Assembly: GCA_027186245.1 (NCBI GenBank)
Contig: CP114488.1
Coordinates: 7,669,501 to 7,733,500, forward strand
Length of the DNA: 64,000 bases
Direction of reading: 5' to 3'
Source of the DNA: Coriaria nepalensis
Taxonomy: Eukaryota; Streptophyta; Magnoliopsida; Cucurbitales; Coriariaceae
Position 1 is the first letter of the stretch. Each line of letters opens with the position of its first letter. The notes under the pieces were generated by a model. That model saw only the letters and a list, made by a program, of their open reading frames with translations, ran no database searches and was not told the origin of the DNA. The position numbers and the translations under genes are program-made. Shown here piece after piece: positions 12,465-29,213 of the stretch.

Positions 12465-13312
12465 TTCAATCTGAAGAAAAACTTCACCAACCTAAAAAAA
12501 AAAACAGAATAATAGAAACTCACAAACAAAAATAAAAATCAATGAAATCAACTTTAAGAGCAGAACTCATGCAAATTGAGGAAATCAAGGATGAATTCTG
12601 GAAATGGGTATGTTGTTGAAAAATCGGGTAAAAAGAAGAGTGAAGAAGCAAAGAATGATCATAAGATGCTTAAATGCTTACCTGGGAAAACCAATCGGTA
12701 ACGATGCGGCGGGGGAGAAAGAAATTGAAGATGAATATGGATATAACGGGATAATTGAATCGTGTGGCTTGATAAACACAGCGTTACCTTCAGCCTCAAT
12801 CCTCTTCTGGTCCTCTTCGCCTTACGTTTCTCTGTGGGGACAAGACTACCTTCTATCACAGAACCACAGACCACATGTCGTTTCCTATCCGACGCGCTAA
12901 AATATCGTTAACGGCAAGAACTTGTAAGCTACGCGAGAATATTACTTACAGAAACGACGTGTAGGTAACTGTCTCGTTAGGAATCCACAAGTCGTGTTGC
13001 TCTGGAGAGAGAGTGAATTGCAAATTGCTATTCTATTACTCTGCAATGTCCGAAGGATAAGAATCAACTAAGTAGCATCCATATCGTAGTGTACACGTTA
13101 CTAGTCCGATTCTTGGTAGGGACTAACCGTAATAACGAACTTGCAAAATAAGTGTTTTTGATGAAGAGATTCGTTGCAACTGAAATTTATATTTATTTAA
13201 CTTGCTGGTGAAATTTCAGTCCAAATGAGCTCATACATCGTCCATTCTTTCACTCAAGACAAAAACCAACGCTCAAAACAAAATTTAGAAATGGCATTGA
13301 AAGAAAAAAAAA
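12465..13312. other. Intergenic between two minus-strand genes
   Basis: The part next to 12465 should hold the promoter and 5' UTR of the rhodanese-like gene, and the part near 13200..13312 the 3' UTR of the next gene. No further coding pattern, RNA gene or repeat is evident. Confidence 0.55.
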
Positions 13313-13812
13313 CTATTGTGGTGGAGGTTGAGGCTGGTCAATGGTCTTTCCTTTCTCTTTGAGCTTGGCCACAACATCTTTCATGGCCTGCTTCCTCTTC
13401 TTGCTTGCTAATACTTTTGCCAGCACACCGCTTACATTCGGATCCTTCTTCTCCTCTGGCGAAGGTGGTGGCGGCCTTCTGGCAGCTCCGCTTGCATTCT
13501 GGCCGCCAAAACTCAGACCTAGACCTGCACCCGTCAACCCCCACGTCAAGCTCCTGCAATCACCAGATTCATAATTCATTTAATGCAAACACATAAAATG
13601 AAATGAAATGAAGAGGGCCACATGCCAAACTGGAACCTGCGGTTTACGAGCTTCGGCACATGAGTATTGTTCGAAGCAGATAACTGACGGCAAGCCAGGA
13701 TCTGGGGAAACCCCAAAGAGGAAGGAGGAGGAGAGGAGCAATTGTTGTTTGATGTTGATGATGAGGATAGAGGAGGTGTTGTTGCTGAAGCTAGTGAATG
13801 GGCCATGACCAT
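13313..13812 (-). CDS. Small plastid-type protein with twin-Arg segment
   Basis: Two exons, 13812..13637 and 13553..13313, join at AG|G to give 138 residues (MVMAHS...; a second ATG lies two codons in). The first 55 residues are rich in Ser, Thr and Asn and poor in acidic residues, like a chloroplast transit peptide. Next comes NRRSLTWGLTGAGLGLSF followed by NASGAA, which looks like a twin-arginine-type thylakoid signal with a hydrophobic core and a small-residue cleavage site. The mature part is charged (PPPPSPEEKKDPN, later ASKKRKQAMKDVVAKLKEKGK) and Pro-rich at the end. I do not recognise the family securely; a similarity to Arabidopsis At5g02160 is possible but from memory only. The targeting is inference. 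Confidence 0.75.
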
Positions 13813-14358
13813 TTTTCTTCTCTTAACCTCGTAATAATAATTAGTTTCCTACTACAAAACTGGAGAGCACTTTTTTGCGAATGATGTAGGAAAACAAGAT
13901 CTGTGAGGTGGATGGGAATGTGAAGATTTTATTGCAAATGGAAGTACTGATTCATTGGTTGCTACAAGATAAGGTTGTATTCATGTGGGACCAATGAGAA
14001 GGCTGAGATGGTAAACTCACACCTAGCTCCAAAATCTTCTTTTCCGTACTGAAAGGGCATATTCTGGTTTTAGTGCTGGTGGCATCTGCTGCACTTAAAA
14101 CTGAAATTTAGATGAGATTTTATAAAATGTGAAGCATACTTTAAGTAGAGATAAGCACAAAGGTTAGAAAATAAAACTGATTGAATTCATTCATATCAGG
14201 AGTTTCTAAAATCTAGTACAAAAGCAAAATCGAAAAGCCGCAAAAAAAGGCCTTACAAAAACAAAGAAAACTAGCAAAAGTAGTTGTCCTTAATAGAAAG
14301 ATGGAATGCAGCTTGTCTGTTTGAGTTCTGGCCAACCAAAAAAAGAAAAAAAATTCTT
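13813..14358. other. Intergenic, no gene seen
   Basis: This stretch holds the 5' flank of the small plastid-type gene and, near 14200..14358, the A-rich 3' UTR side of the ribosomal protein L5 gene. No other structure was noticed. Confidence 0.55.
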
Positions 14359-16358
<2,000 letters not shown>

Positions 16359-16681
16359 TGTTGAAGCTCAGTCTAGCAGAGGGAGGGAAGAACAGCTTCA
16401 GCCTTTCAGAAGAAGAGAGAGGAATTTATTGCCAGACCTAGGGTCACTTAATCAACGGCTGAGATTGACTGATAGGCGGTACTGAACGGTCTTTATTGTT
16501 TAGATGGGCCTGTTCTGTTAAAATGCACATGGGCTATTGGTCTGGGCTTATAAAGACAGCCTACCTTGAGATTGGACTTTCCCTTAGGCCCGGCCTGCAC
16601 ATCACCCTATCTATTGTCTCTTCCATATTTTAACTGCCATAAAGAGAGAATGGTGGAAAGTTAGCGGAAGAAGTCGAGAAG
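16359..16681. promoter_or_regulatory. Bidirectional promoter, RPL5 / HAD gene
   Basis: Only 323 bases separate the two divergent start codons. Three site II elements (TGGGCY) lie at 16505..16510 (TGGGCC), 16530..16535 and 16543..16548 (TGGGCT), with a TATAAAG-like word immediately after the last. In plants, clustered TGGGCY elements are bound by TCP factors and are common in ribosomal protein and growth-related promoters. Shared control of both genes is inference. Confidence 0.7.
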
Positions 16682-18527
16682 ATGATGACCAGATGTTCTT
16701 CTTCATCGCATGAGGCACAGCTTTTCCAGAGCTTCAATGGAATCCAAAGGCTCGTCGAAACTCGTTTCTATAAAGTACGCTACATTACTCTCTCACTTCA
16801 ATTTTCTCTCACTTGATTTATACTTTTTCCCCTCCCTTTCGATTGAATTTTGGATTTTCTTGACACGAAGAATGTTAGATTATTCAGGCTATATCCTAAT
16901 GTCTTATGGCTCGATAATGGCCAAATTTTGAAAAAGTATTAAAAGGATCATACAATGGTTGATAGTTTAAGGTCTGGGATGAATTGGCTTGATTATGAAA
17001 CCTTTTTATGTCAGTCAAAATCCAGTATGAATATGTGTGCAGGCATGGTTTTTGGACCAGTTTGGAGTCCTGCACGATGGCAAACAACCTTATCCTGGTG
17101 CGATATCGACATGTACGTATGCATTTTTATCTCTTACATTCTTTTTTAGCTTCAGTACTTATGCATTATGCATACTAATGGTGTTACGTTTATTTGTTTT
17201 GTTGATTAGTAGAAAAATTGGCAATCAGTGGTGCAAAGATGGTAATTATAAGTAACTCTTCGAGACGCTCATCAACTACAATTGAGAAGCTAAAGAGTCT
17301 TGGATTTGATCCTTCGCTCTTTACCGGGGCCATTACCAGTGGAGAACTGACTCATCAATGCTTGGAAAGGTTGGCTGGCCTTTTCTTCACATAAAAGGCG
17401 GTAGACCATAATATCTTTTTCTGTTTTCTTCTCTATGTCATTTATGAAAAGTTCCTTAAACAAAGATGGTGTAAAAAAAGAAAAAATCTGGTGCTGCTTT
17501 TATCTTTGTGAAGGTTACATACTGTTTGGTTCAGTTGCAATTTAAGGGTCCTTTTTCTTGGTGCTCTGGCTCTAGCTTCTTTAACTTATTAAACTCCTTT
17601 CACATATCTAAATATGAAAAAAGGAGAGATGATGCTTGGTTTGCAGCGCTTGGTAGATCTTGCATTCATATAACTTGGAGTGACCGTGGAGCTATATCTC
17701 TTGAGGTATTTTTTTTGTTCAAGATTCTGAAACATTTACAACCTAGAGATGGGAAGTGATAACCTCTGTTGCAGGGTCTAGGCTTACAAGTTGTTGACAA
17801 TGTTCAAGAAGCTGACTTTGTTTTGGCCCATGGCACGGAGGCCTTAGGGCATTCATCTGGTAATTCGGTTCCAATGAAACTTGAGGACCTTGAGAAAGTA
17901 TTAGAACTTTGTGCAGCAAAGAAAATACCTATGGTGGTGGCTAATCCAGATTATGTGACTGTCGAGGCTAGAGCTTTGCGTGTAATGCCTGGTAAAAACA
18001 TGCTATATTTATCACTGCTTGGTTCATTATTGTACTACAATTCTATATATGTAAGAAATGGTTTAGAAATATAAGTATATGATATCTTCTCATATTAGTT
18101 GACACAAAGCTTTGGGGTGATATTTGGCTGTTTGTAGGTACTCTTGCATCCAGATATGAAAAGCTTGGGGGTGAAGTGAAGTGGATGGGCAAGCCCGACA
18201 AGGTTATTATCGTTCGTTGTCTTTAAATTTAAATGCTATTATTTTCTGTTTAACAAAGTGGCATTTGATCAGATAATCTACAAATCAGCTATGGCCATGG
18301 CTGGAGTGGATGCTTGTGATTCCATTGCTGTGGGTGATTCTCTTCACCATGACATAAAGGGCGCTAATGCAGCCGGAATCGAATCTGCTTTCATCACTTG
18401 TGGAATCCATTCTACTGAACTTGGACTTGGTGGGTTTGGAGAAGTTGCCAATTTGTCTTCTGTACGGGCTCTGAGTTCCAAATTTGATGTGTATCCGTCT
18501 TATGTGCTTCCGGCATTCACATGGTAG
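16682..18527 (+). CDS. HAD superfamily IIA hydrolase-like protein
   Basis: Seven exons: 16682..16774, 17043..17112, 17210..17369, 17624..17705, 17775..17991, 18138..18202, 18273..18527. Phases agree and give 313 residues. HAD motifs are visible: motif I LDQFGVLHDG (Asp36), motif II IISNSS, motif III around GKPDK, and motif IV VGDSLHHD. This is the TIGR01459-like HAD-IIA group present in plants and bacteria. The residue two positions after the nucleophile is Phe38 instead of the usual Asp acid, as in other members of this group, so ordinary phosphatase activity is uncertain. The start was set at the tandem ATG at 16682/16685 because that frame runs into FQSFNGIQRLVETRFYK ahead of AWFLDQFG, as in homologues. 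A downstream ATG at 16710 is in another frame. Confidence 0.92.
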
Positions 18528-19778
18528 TGGCAGTATTGGAAATTCGTTCAATGTCAGGGTTTATTTCTTCGCATTGTTGTTGGGTTTCCAAGCGACTTCT
18601 CCTCCCTCTTGACATCAAACCGGTTTCCGTCTTCTGCATATTGAGATATCATTATGTAACGACCGTAATATAATCATGCTGGATTATTTAGAAATAAGCT
18701 GAAATTGGACGGTTTGAGGTATAAAAATGGCATCTCATACTGGATTCTCACCCAAAGCGAAGCCATCAAGCAATATGGACAGGCGGCCACCCCGACAGTT
18801 TTTGGGTTGGCTCATTACGTGTTTCAGATGGTTTCTACTTTCTAAGAAAAAAAGAAAAGGCTGTACAAGAATAACTGGTAGGGTCGATTTTTAATTTATT
18901 ATTATTATTATTATTATTATAAATGCGTGACAGTTAGTATTAGTTGGTGAACCATAATATTAAATTCCATACACCTAAACCTAAGATGACTTATTAATTA
19001 GTCTTCATATTGATCATGCTACATTTTATTTAACACTTCAGAGAATATTAAAAAGAGTTATTATCTAACGTATGTCTTATGTGGCACCATCAATACGGTA
19101 CATGATAGATAATATATATCCAATTGACGGCGAAGATCATGTCCGGTAAGTATTTTATTACCATCCAATCGGAATCTCCCCCTCATTATCCATTTTACTA
19201 TATACATCTAATGAAAACACTACTTAGCACTAATCATTCGCATGCACCCATCCACATGATGTATCTATAAACCGCTGGTTTTTCTAATTATTTAGAAAAA
19301 AATTAAAAGAAATAATTTTTTTTATATATATTCATCTAATTTTTTTTTTAATATTTATATATTTTTTCTAATTAGTTTTTGTTAGTTCTATTTATCATTT
19401 TAAAGAGAGCAAAAAAATTAAAAATTTTCTTTTAGACTAAATTTATAATTAATTTTAAAAATAATATTTTTTAAAATTAGAATCTAAATTGAAATATTAA
19501 AATAATAATACGGAAAAAAAAAAAAATAAAAATAAAAATCTCATGAGAGAAAAATAAATAAATAAATAAATAAATTAATTAAGAAAAGGGCTCGAAGTAT
19601 TGTATTTGTAGCAGAGAGTAAAGAAACTTGGATCAGATAGGGGGAGGGACAGTTAGGAAACTTAGATCTGTTTTGACCAGAAAAAAAATCCTTGAACAAG
19701 GAGTTGATCATTTCTTGGGACTGAGGAAGCATCCAGCCTTCCGCCGGAAGGGGAACGAGGAAGCAAAGGTAGCTCATC
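18528..19778. other. Intergenic, AT-rich
   Basis: It contains the 3' UTR of the HAD gene, a TTA/ATT trinucleotide run near 18893..18920, an AT-rich block at 19290..19520, an AAAT tetranucleotide run near 19550..19575, and the 5' UTR and promoter of the MAP kinase gene. No gene is seen. Confidence 0.6.
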
Positions 19779-24224
<4,446 letters not shown>

Positions 24225-24957
24225 TAACGAATAAATGGATTCATTTGTGTTTCATCATCCTTTGTTGTCTGGTATCCAGTTTTATTACTGTTCTTGGTGA
24301 TTACTTCCCCCCTGTTTTTTTTTTTTTTTCTTATGATATGTAAATATAATGTGGGCCTGGCCCAGAACTCGTATGACTTTGGAATTGGGTTAATTTTTTT
24401 AGGAGACTGGAAAGATCGGCATGGGTGTGTGTATCGTTTGTTTCCACCCCCCCCCCCCCCCCCATTTTCTATTTGCTCCATTTATTGGATCGAATCCTCG
24501 CTCCACTCAATTTCTTTCAAGTCTGTTTTGTGTATCTGTTTTTAGAGGCATGTGCAGACACATTGGTCCCTCATCACAAGGTGTAGTGATTCTGCATTTT
24601 TGTTTTTTAAATTAATGTTTCTCTTTTAAGATTTGATTTAAGATTAAGTGGCTCTAACCCTTAGGGCATCTGGTGGGACCACGACTGAATCAAGGTTGAC
24701 AACAGTCAAACACATCTTTTTAATTTTTGAATCTACCACGGATTCTGTCTTTAACCTTGTTTTATTATGCAAAAAACAAAAAGAAAGGGACAAGGGGAGG
24801 AGGTATCACGCCACTAACTTCTGTAAAAGAACGTGCTAAATTGCTTATGTAAAAGACTATATATATATATATATATTATACTCTCGTGTGAGCACAAAAA
24901 GCTGCAAGGCCCCTCCCCTTGCTTGCGGCGGAGCTTGACATAGAAACGGCAGACACA
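24225..24957. other. Intergenic with C-tract and AT microsatellite
   Basis: It holds the MPK6 3' UTR, an uninterrupted C run at about 24447..24463, an AT dinucleotide run at about 24859..24878, and the short leader of the next gene. No other gene is visible. Confidence 0.6.
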
Positions 24958-25803
24958 ATGCTTGACCTTCTCGTAGTACTACTCAACCTCATTCTCTCCA
25001 CCTCCTCAACCACCACCGGTCACTACCACCACAGCAGCCACCGCAACCTCCACCAACCTTTCTTTCCCCTAATTCCTTCCTCCCCTCCTTCATCCACCTC
25101 TCCGCCAGCTCAACCACCTGACTCACAACTACCCTTCTTCACATACTACCACTACCCCTCCCCACCACCACCATCGTCAACGCAGCCACCCGAACAACCT
25201 CCATCTCCGCCTGACTTCACTACCACATTCCCATCCAACAACATCTCCTCCCTCCTCTTTCCAAAACCCGTATCTTCGTCCTCCTCACACCACCACTCCA
25301 TTCTCGTCATTGCCCTCTCCGTGTCCTTCCTCTCAGCCACCATCATCGCGGCTGCCCTGGCCTCGTTCCTCTACTACCATAAAAATCGTAACTTTCCTGC
25401 AGCTACCACCAATGCGCCCTCAAGATCTGATAATCTTCTTCACCTCTACCCGCCAAACATTCCTGCCTCGGATGGCGGGCCAAAGCCTTGCCAAAACGGC
25501 AGCTCCAACACTCCTATCACTACTAGCTCACAGATTCTTTACCTGGGCACATTAGGGAATTCCCATGGAGTAGCCATACAAGAAGAAACAAGCTTAGAAA
25601 GTTGGAGCAATGCTGCTGGAATCAAAGTGTTGCCATACTGGAAACTGAACTCGCCGGAGCTCAAGCCACTTCCGCCGCTTCCCCGCCATGGAAATGGTGC
25701 GGTAGGTCGTGATGGAAACAAAAAGGAGGGAAATGGTAAAAAAGAGTACTTTTCGCCTAGAGGATCTTCAGGCGGGAAAAGGAAATTATTCAACAACAAA
25801 TGA
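24958..25803 (+). CDS. Formin-like N-terminal protein lacking FH2
   Basis: The frame gives 281 residues from the ATG at 24958 (the open frame extends upstream only with a TTG codon). It begins with a signal-peptide-like MLDLLVVLLNLILS. Next is a His/Ser/Pro-rich extracellular part (about 20-120), with SPPPPSS-type extensin-like runs. A single transmembrane segment lies near residues 121-147 (ILVIALSVSFLSATIIAAAL), followed by YYHKNR and a cytosolic tail. The tail has the words of class I plant formins upstream of FH1: ILYLGTLGNS, SPELKPLPPLPRHG and EYFSPRGSSG. It then stops. No FH1-FH2 sequence is present before the opposite-strand gene at 26197. It may be a truncated formin paralogue, or the gene model may miss distant exons; I see none here. 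Confidence 0.75.
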   Translation: MLDLLVVLLNLILSTSSTTTGHYHHSSHRNLHQPFFPLIPSSPPSSTSPPAQPPDSQLPFFTYYHYPSPPPPSSTQPPEQPPSPPDFTTTFPSNNISSLLFPKPVSSSSSHHHSILVIALSVSFLSATIIAAALASFLYYHKNRNFPAATTNAPSRSDNLLHLYPPNIPASDGGPKPCQNGSSNTPITTSSQILYLGTLGNSHGVAIQEETSLESWSNAAGIKVLPYWKLNSPELKPLPPLPRHGNGAVGRDGNKKEGNGKKEYFSPRGSSGGKRKLFNNK

Positions 25804-26196
25804 TCAGAGGTTTAGCTGGGTACGTTCTTGTGTATATAATTGAAGGTTGTAGACTGCCCCCTTTTTTAAGATTCTGTAGAATCTAGCAAGTTATTCCTGA
25901 AGTCAGTGTAAGTGTGTAACTAACCAGTGAGTACCTGGTAGGTCCTTTTTGTTATTTATCATCTTCGTCCTTTTTTTGAGAGAAATTATGATGATAAGCC
26001 TGATCTGCAAGCGTGGGATAAGCCATAATTATAACTGTGTACTGAAGTTCTTGATAAGCCTGAGAGATTAGTAAGAAAACTGTTTTGGGGTAAGAAGTCA
26101 GACGTCTTCTTCACAATTTCATGCCTGCCCGAAAAAGTTATTCTAAATCACTTATAAATTCAATCCTATGTCTATTCTATATCCAAAAGACTTAAT
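25804..26196. other. Convergent 3' flanks, no gene
   Basis: This is AT-rich sequence between the convergent stops of the formin-like and thioesterase genes, most likely their 3' UTRs. Confidence 0.55.
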
Positions 26197-28696
26197 TTAG
26201 GAAGCAAGCTGGGAAGCTTCAGCATCCATACGTTCCAGCACCTGACGAGCTTCTTCTTCAGTAGCAGGGACCACATTCCTTATTCTCAATCCGTTTTCTA
26301 TCGCTTTGGGACTTACCGTGAATGTGAAGTAGAATTTATTCGATACCTGTACACAATTTGCACACGAGTTTCAATTAATTGCTTCATAGCACGCAAAACA
26401 CATCACCCAAGATAGTTTTTTTTTTTTTTTCCAATTAATTTTTTCTTTAGGTGCTTACTTCACTTGTTCGGAGCTCCGGTTGAGTAACATGAGCCACCAC
26501 TTCCACATTTATGAGAGGGGCAGGGAGATTTTCCAGTTCCGTGTACAGAACACAAGATTTGAGCCGGAGAAAGTTTCCAACATCCACCTGTTTAATTTCA
26601 GGTAATAAAAAATGTTCTATATAAAATTTCAACTTATAAAGAGATGTTGACTACTACTCACGGGTCTAAAGAAGTCAACACGGTCAACTTCTAGAAAGTG
26701 AGGCGCAACCCCGGCAAATGCATAAGCCGTTGAGAAGCCCAATTCAAGCGCTCTTCGCATCAGAAACCCTCCAAATATTCTCCCATGGACATTCCTCTGC
26801 TGTGGCTGGCAAATGAAAGCGTTCCTAAGACAAGTGTTCTCTATAAGGATGCTGTTCCGGTCTGCTAATGCAGGCATGTCGTAGAAGATTCGGCCCTCTG
26901 ACAACAACGCATTCAGCCTCTCCATGTCCCCACTTTCAAAACCTTTTTTATTGCTGCGCTCTGCTCTCTTCTTTTTCATGAGGTTGTTCCTCTCTTCTGC
27001 TTCTTTCCAGAGAAGCTTTTCTTGCTTGATTTCTGGTGAGATCTGGTTGACTGGAGCAGCCTTCCCGGTCTTTGAGTCACGGGCCACGAATGTGAAGTTT
27101 GCAACTAGAGCAACCGTGTCCAGTGGATCTTGATTCTCTGAATAACAAAAGTTCTACTAATTAATACAATTAATCTGTTATCAAGAAAATATCCAAAGCA
27201 TCAGATGTATGCAACCTTGTGAGAGATATGAAGCGGGATCCACCATGTTACCCCTCATTCCCATTCACAAAGGTTACACAAACTAGATGCATAGGATAAT
27301 TTCTCATATGAGAGCAAGACTTGCAATAAAAAGGTGCAAGTACGACCTCGTGTGGGCTGGATCACTTCAAGCTGTATCTCCATAGATGAACGACCCACCC
27401 AGGTAACAGCACCTACTATATTTAGATCAATGTCGACACGGATCGGTTTTTTAAGAACAATTTTATCGACAGAAGCAGTGACTAACATAAGAGGCCTCAT
27501 TGCACCATCCTCATTGCAACAGTGCTGGGGTCCACATTCGGCAAACAAACCTTAGATCATAAAACACTCTTTATTCGAATCACGAGCAACAAACAAATAA
27601 CATGATATGGTCCGGACTACAACCCACCTATCCCAACTTTAAGTACATATATCCTATACACTTTGAAGCTTGATCATATTTTCCATACACTTTGGGATCA
27701 GTTCAGGCAAGACAGAGATAATTTGTTTAAAACAATTCGGTTCAAGAGCATAGCTCCATCTAAAGTAGTAAATGAATTTATTATGCAGGTTAAAAACTTG
27801 CTGAAAAGAACCGAGAATCAAGAATACCTAGGAATGCATTTTCATTACCACATTATATAAATTTGTATGCATGTTCACTATATATTTCCTACAAATTTTG
27901 AAACTTGATCATATTTTCCATACACTTTGGGATCAGTTCAGGCAAGACAGAGAGGATTTGTTGTAACAATCTGGTTCTAGAGCATAGCTCCATCTCAAGT
28001 GGTTAATGAATTTACATGCAGGTAAAAAAAAAAAAATGTAGGAAAGAATCCAGAATCAAGAAGATACAGAAATGCATTTTCATTCACCAAATTATATAAC
28101 TTTTTAAGTGAGCTGTTGTAAAAGGCTTCATATACCTTGTACGAGATGGTCCCGGCAAGAGCATCAAGATCTTCAAGCAGCTTCCCCATCCTAATCTCAT
28201 TCCACGGATTCCTATACTGCTCTCTGAGTGTAAAATCAGAAGAGAATTTGTACACAACCCCAGTCCGGCTCTGTGACGGAGCTTTTACGGGCAATTCACT
28301 TTGCAAAGGAACACGATCAGTAGTAGAAGCATCGCCATTTTTTCCAAAAATGCTCGATCTAGCTTCCCATAGAGCATTGGTGACAGGCGAATGGTACATT
28401 CCAGGCCATAAGCTGATTGGTTTCCGGATCAAAGAGCCTGCGTCTATAGCGGGAGAGCTCTCGAAGGGAGAATTCACCGTCGAAACAACTGGAACTGCGT
28501 TTGAAGAAGGAGGGGTTAAGGAGTCTGGGACCGAAACAGGATGGGAAGAAAACGACATCGTCTGGATGATTCTGTGCAGAATCAAGGTAGAATTTTGGCC
28601 GGGAAAACGAGCGGAGGAGGAGGAGGAGGAGGAGGAGGCTCTGAGACTGAGAAGGTGGTGGCAAGTTGTAATGAATTGTTTTCTGAAGCGTATCAT
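26197..28696 (-). CDS. Acyl-CoA thioesterase, double hotdog (ACOT9-like)
   Basis: Five exons (5' to 3'): 28696..28136, 27524..27347, 27137..26662, 26587..26459, 26346..26197. They give 497 residues. The N-terminus (MIRFRKQF..., basic, Ser-rich) suggests mitochondrial or plastid import. Two hotdog domains can be recognised. The first, about 155-270, includes RPLMLVTASVDKIVLKKPI and VTWVGRSSMEIQLEV. The second, about 330-480, has NVHGRIFGGFLMRRALELGF. The architecture matches animal ACOT9 and plant homologues that hydrolyse acyl-CoA to free acid and CoA. Intron 1 contains a 235 bp tandem duplication. Exon 1, part of intron 1 and the promoter lie inside the left arm of the large inverted repeat, so exon 1 has a second copy at 33049..33609. 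The gene shares a divergent promoter with the gene starting at 29214. Confidence 0.93.
27647..28115. repeat. Tandem duplication in thioesterase intron 1
   Basis: Two diverged copies of about 235 bp lie head to tail (about 27647..27880 and 27881..28115). Both contain TTGATCATATTTTCCATAC, CAGTTCAGGCAAGACAGAG, GAGCATAGCTCCATCT and ATGCATTTTCATT in the same order. The outer end of the left palindrome arm (27919) falls inside the second copy. Confidence 0.85.
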
Positions 28697-29213
28697 GGTT
28701 TCTGGATATTTGGAGGAGGAATAAGAAGATGAATTTATTTTTTATTTTTTATTTTATTTTTATTTTCCTGGCCAATCAGATTCTCAGGAAGTCATAGGTA
28801 TTGACATCAGACATGGTGTGTGTGTGTGTGTGTGTGTGTTGTTGCTTACTTGCGTGCTTAACTTGCTTTCGACAACGGGACCATGAGGCTGCTACCGATA
28901 AGAGCGTTCTGGACTCGAGCTCGGCCCATCTAATGGATTATTGGGCCTAATACATATTAAAGGCCATTGGGCCTTATGTTTACCAGGTCGTTATTAAAGA
29001 CCAGGCAGGAAATTTTGAACAGGCAAAAATTAAACAAAAGAGGGAACAAGTCAGCTGGTAGGCTAAGTCAGTCCATCATGATTTCCCTAGTCAACAATCA
29101 ACATCCTCTTCAAAATTTGAACCACCTATAAATATGCAAACAAACCAGAGACAATTACAAACACAAAGGAACTCAATTTAGCCAGTTAGCTCGCTGTTGT
29201 ATATTTCAAACTC
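28697..29213. promoter_or_regulatory. Divergent promoter, thioesterase / At4g22030-like
   Basis: The 517 bases between two divergent start codons contain three site II words: GGCCCA at 28923..28928, TGGGCC at 28942..28947 and TGGGCC at 28968..28973. A TATA box (TATAAATA) at 29127..29134 lies about 80 bases ahead of the ATG at 29214. A TG dinucleotide run occupies about 28815..28840. An identical copy lies at 32532..33048. Confidence 0.75.

Noticed and set aside
24919..24957. Upstream extension of the formin-like frame
   Set aside because: The extended frame begins with TTG, not ATG, and the signal-peptide-like sequence starts at the ATG at 24958.
28137..28724. 195-codon plus-strand frame (and its mirror at 33021..33608)
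   Set aside because: It is antisense to thioesterase exon 1, which has the family protein sequence and splice structure; the antisense frame is a composition effect.
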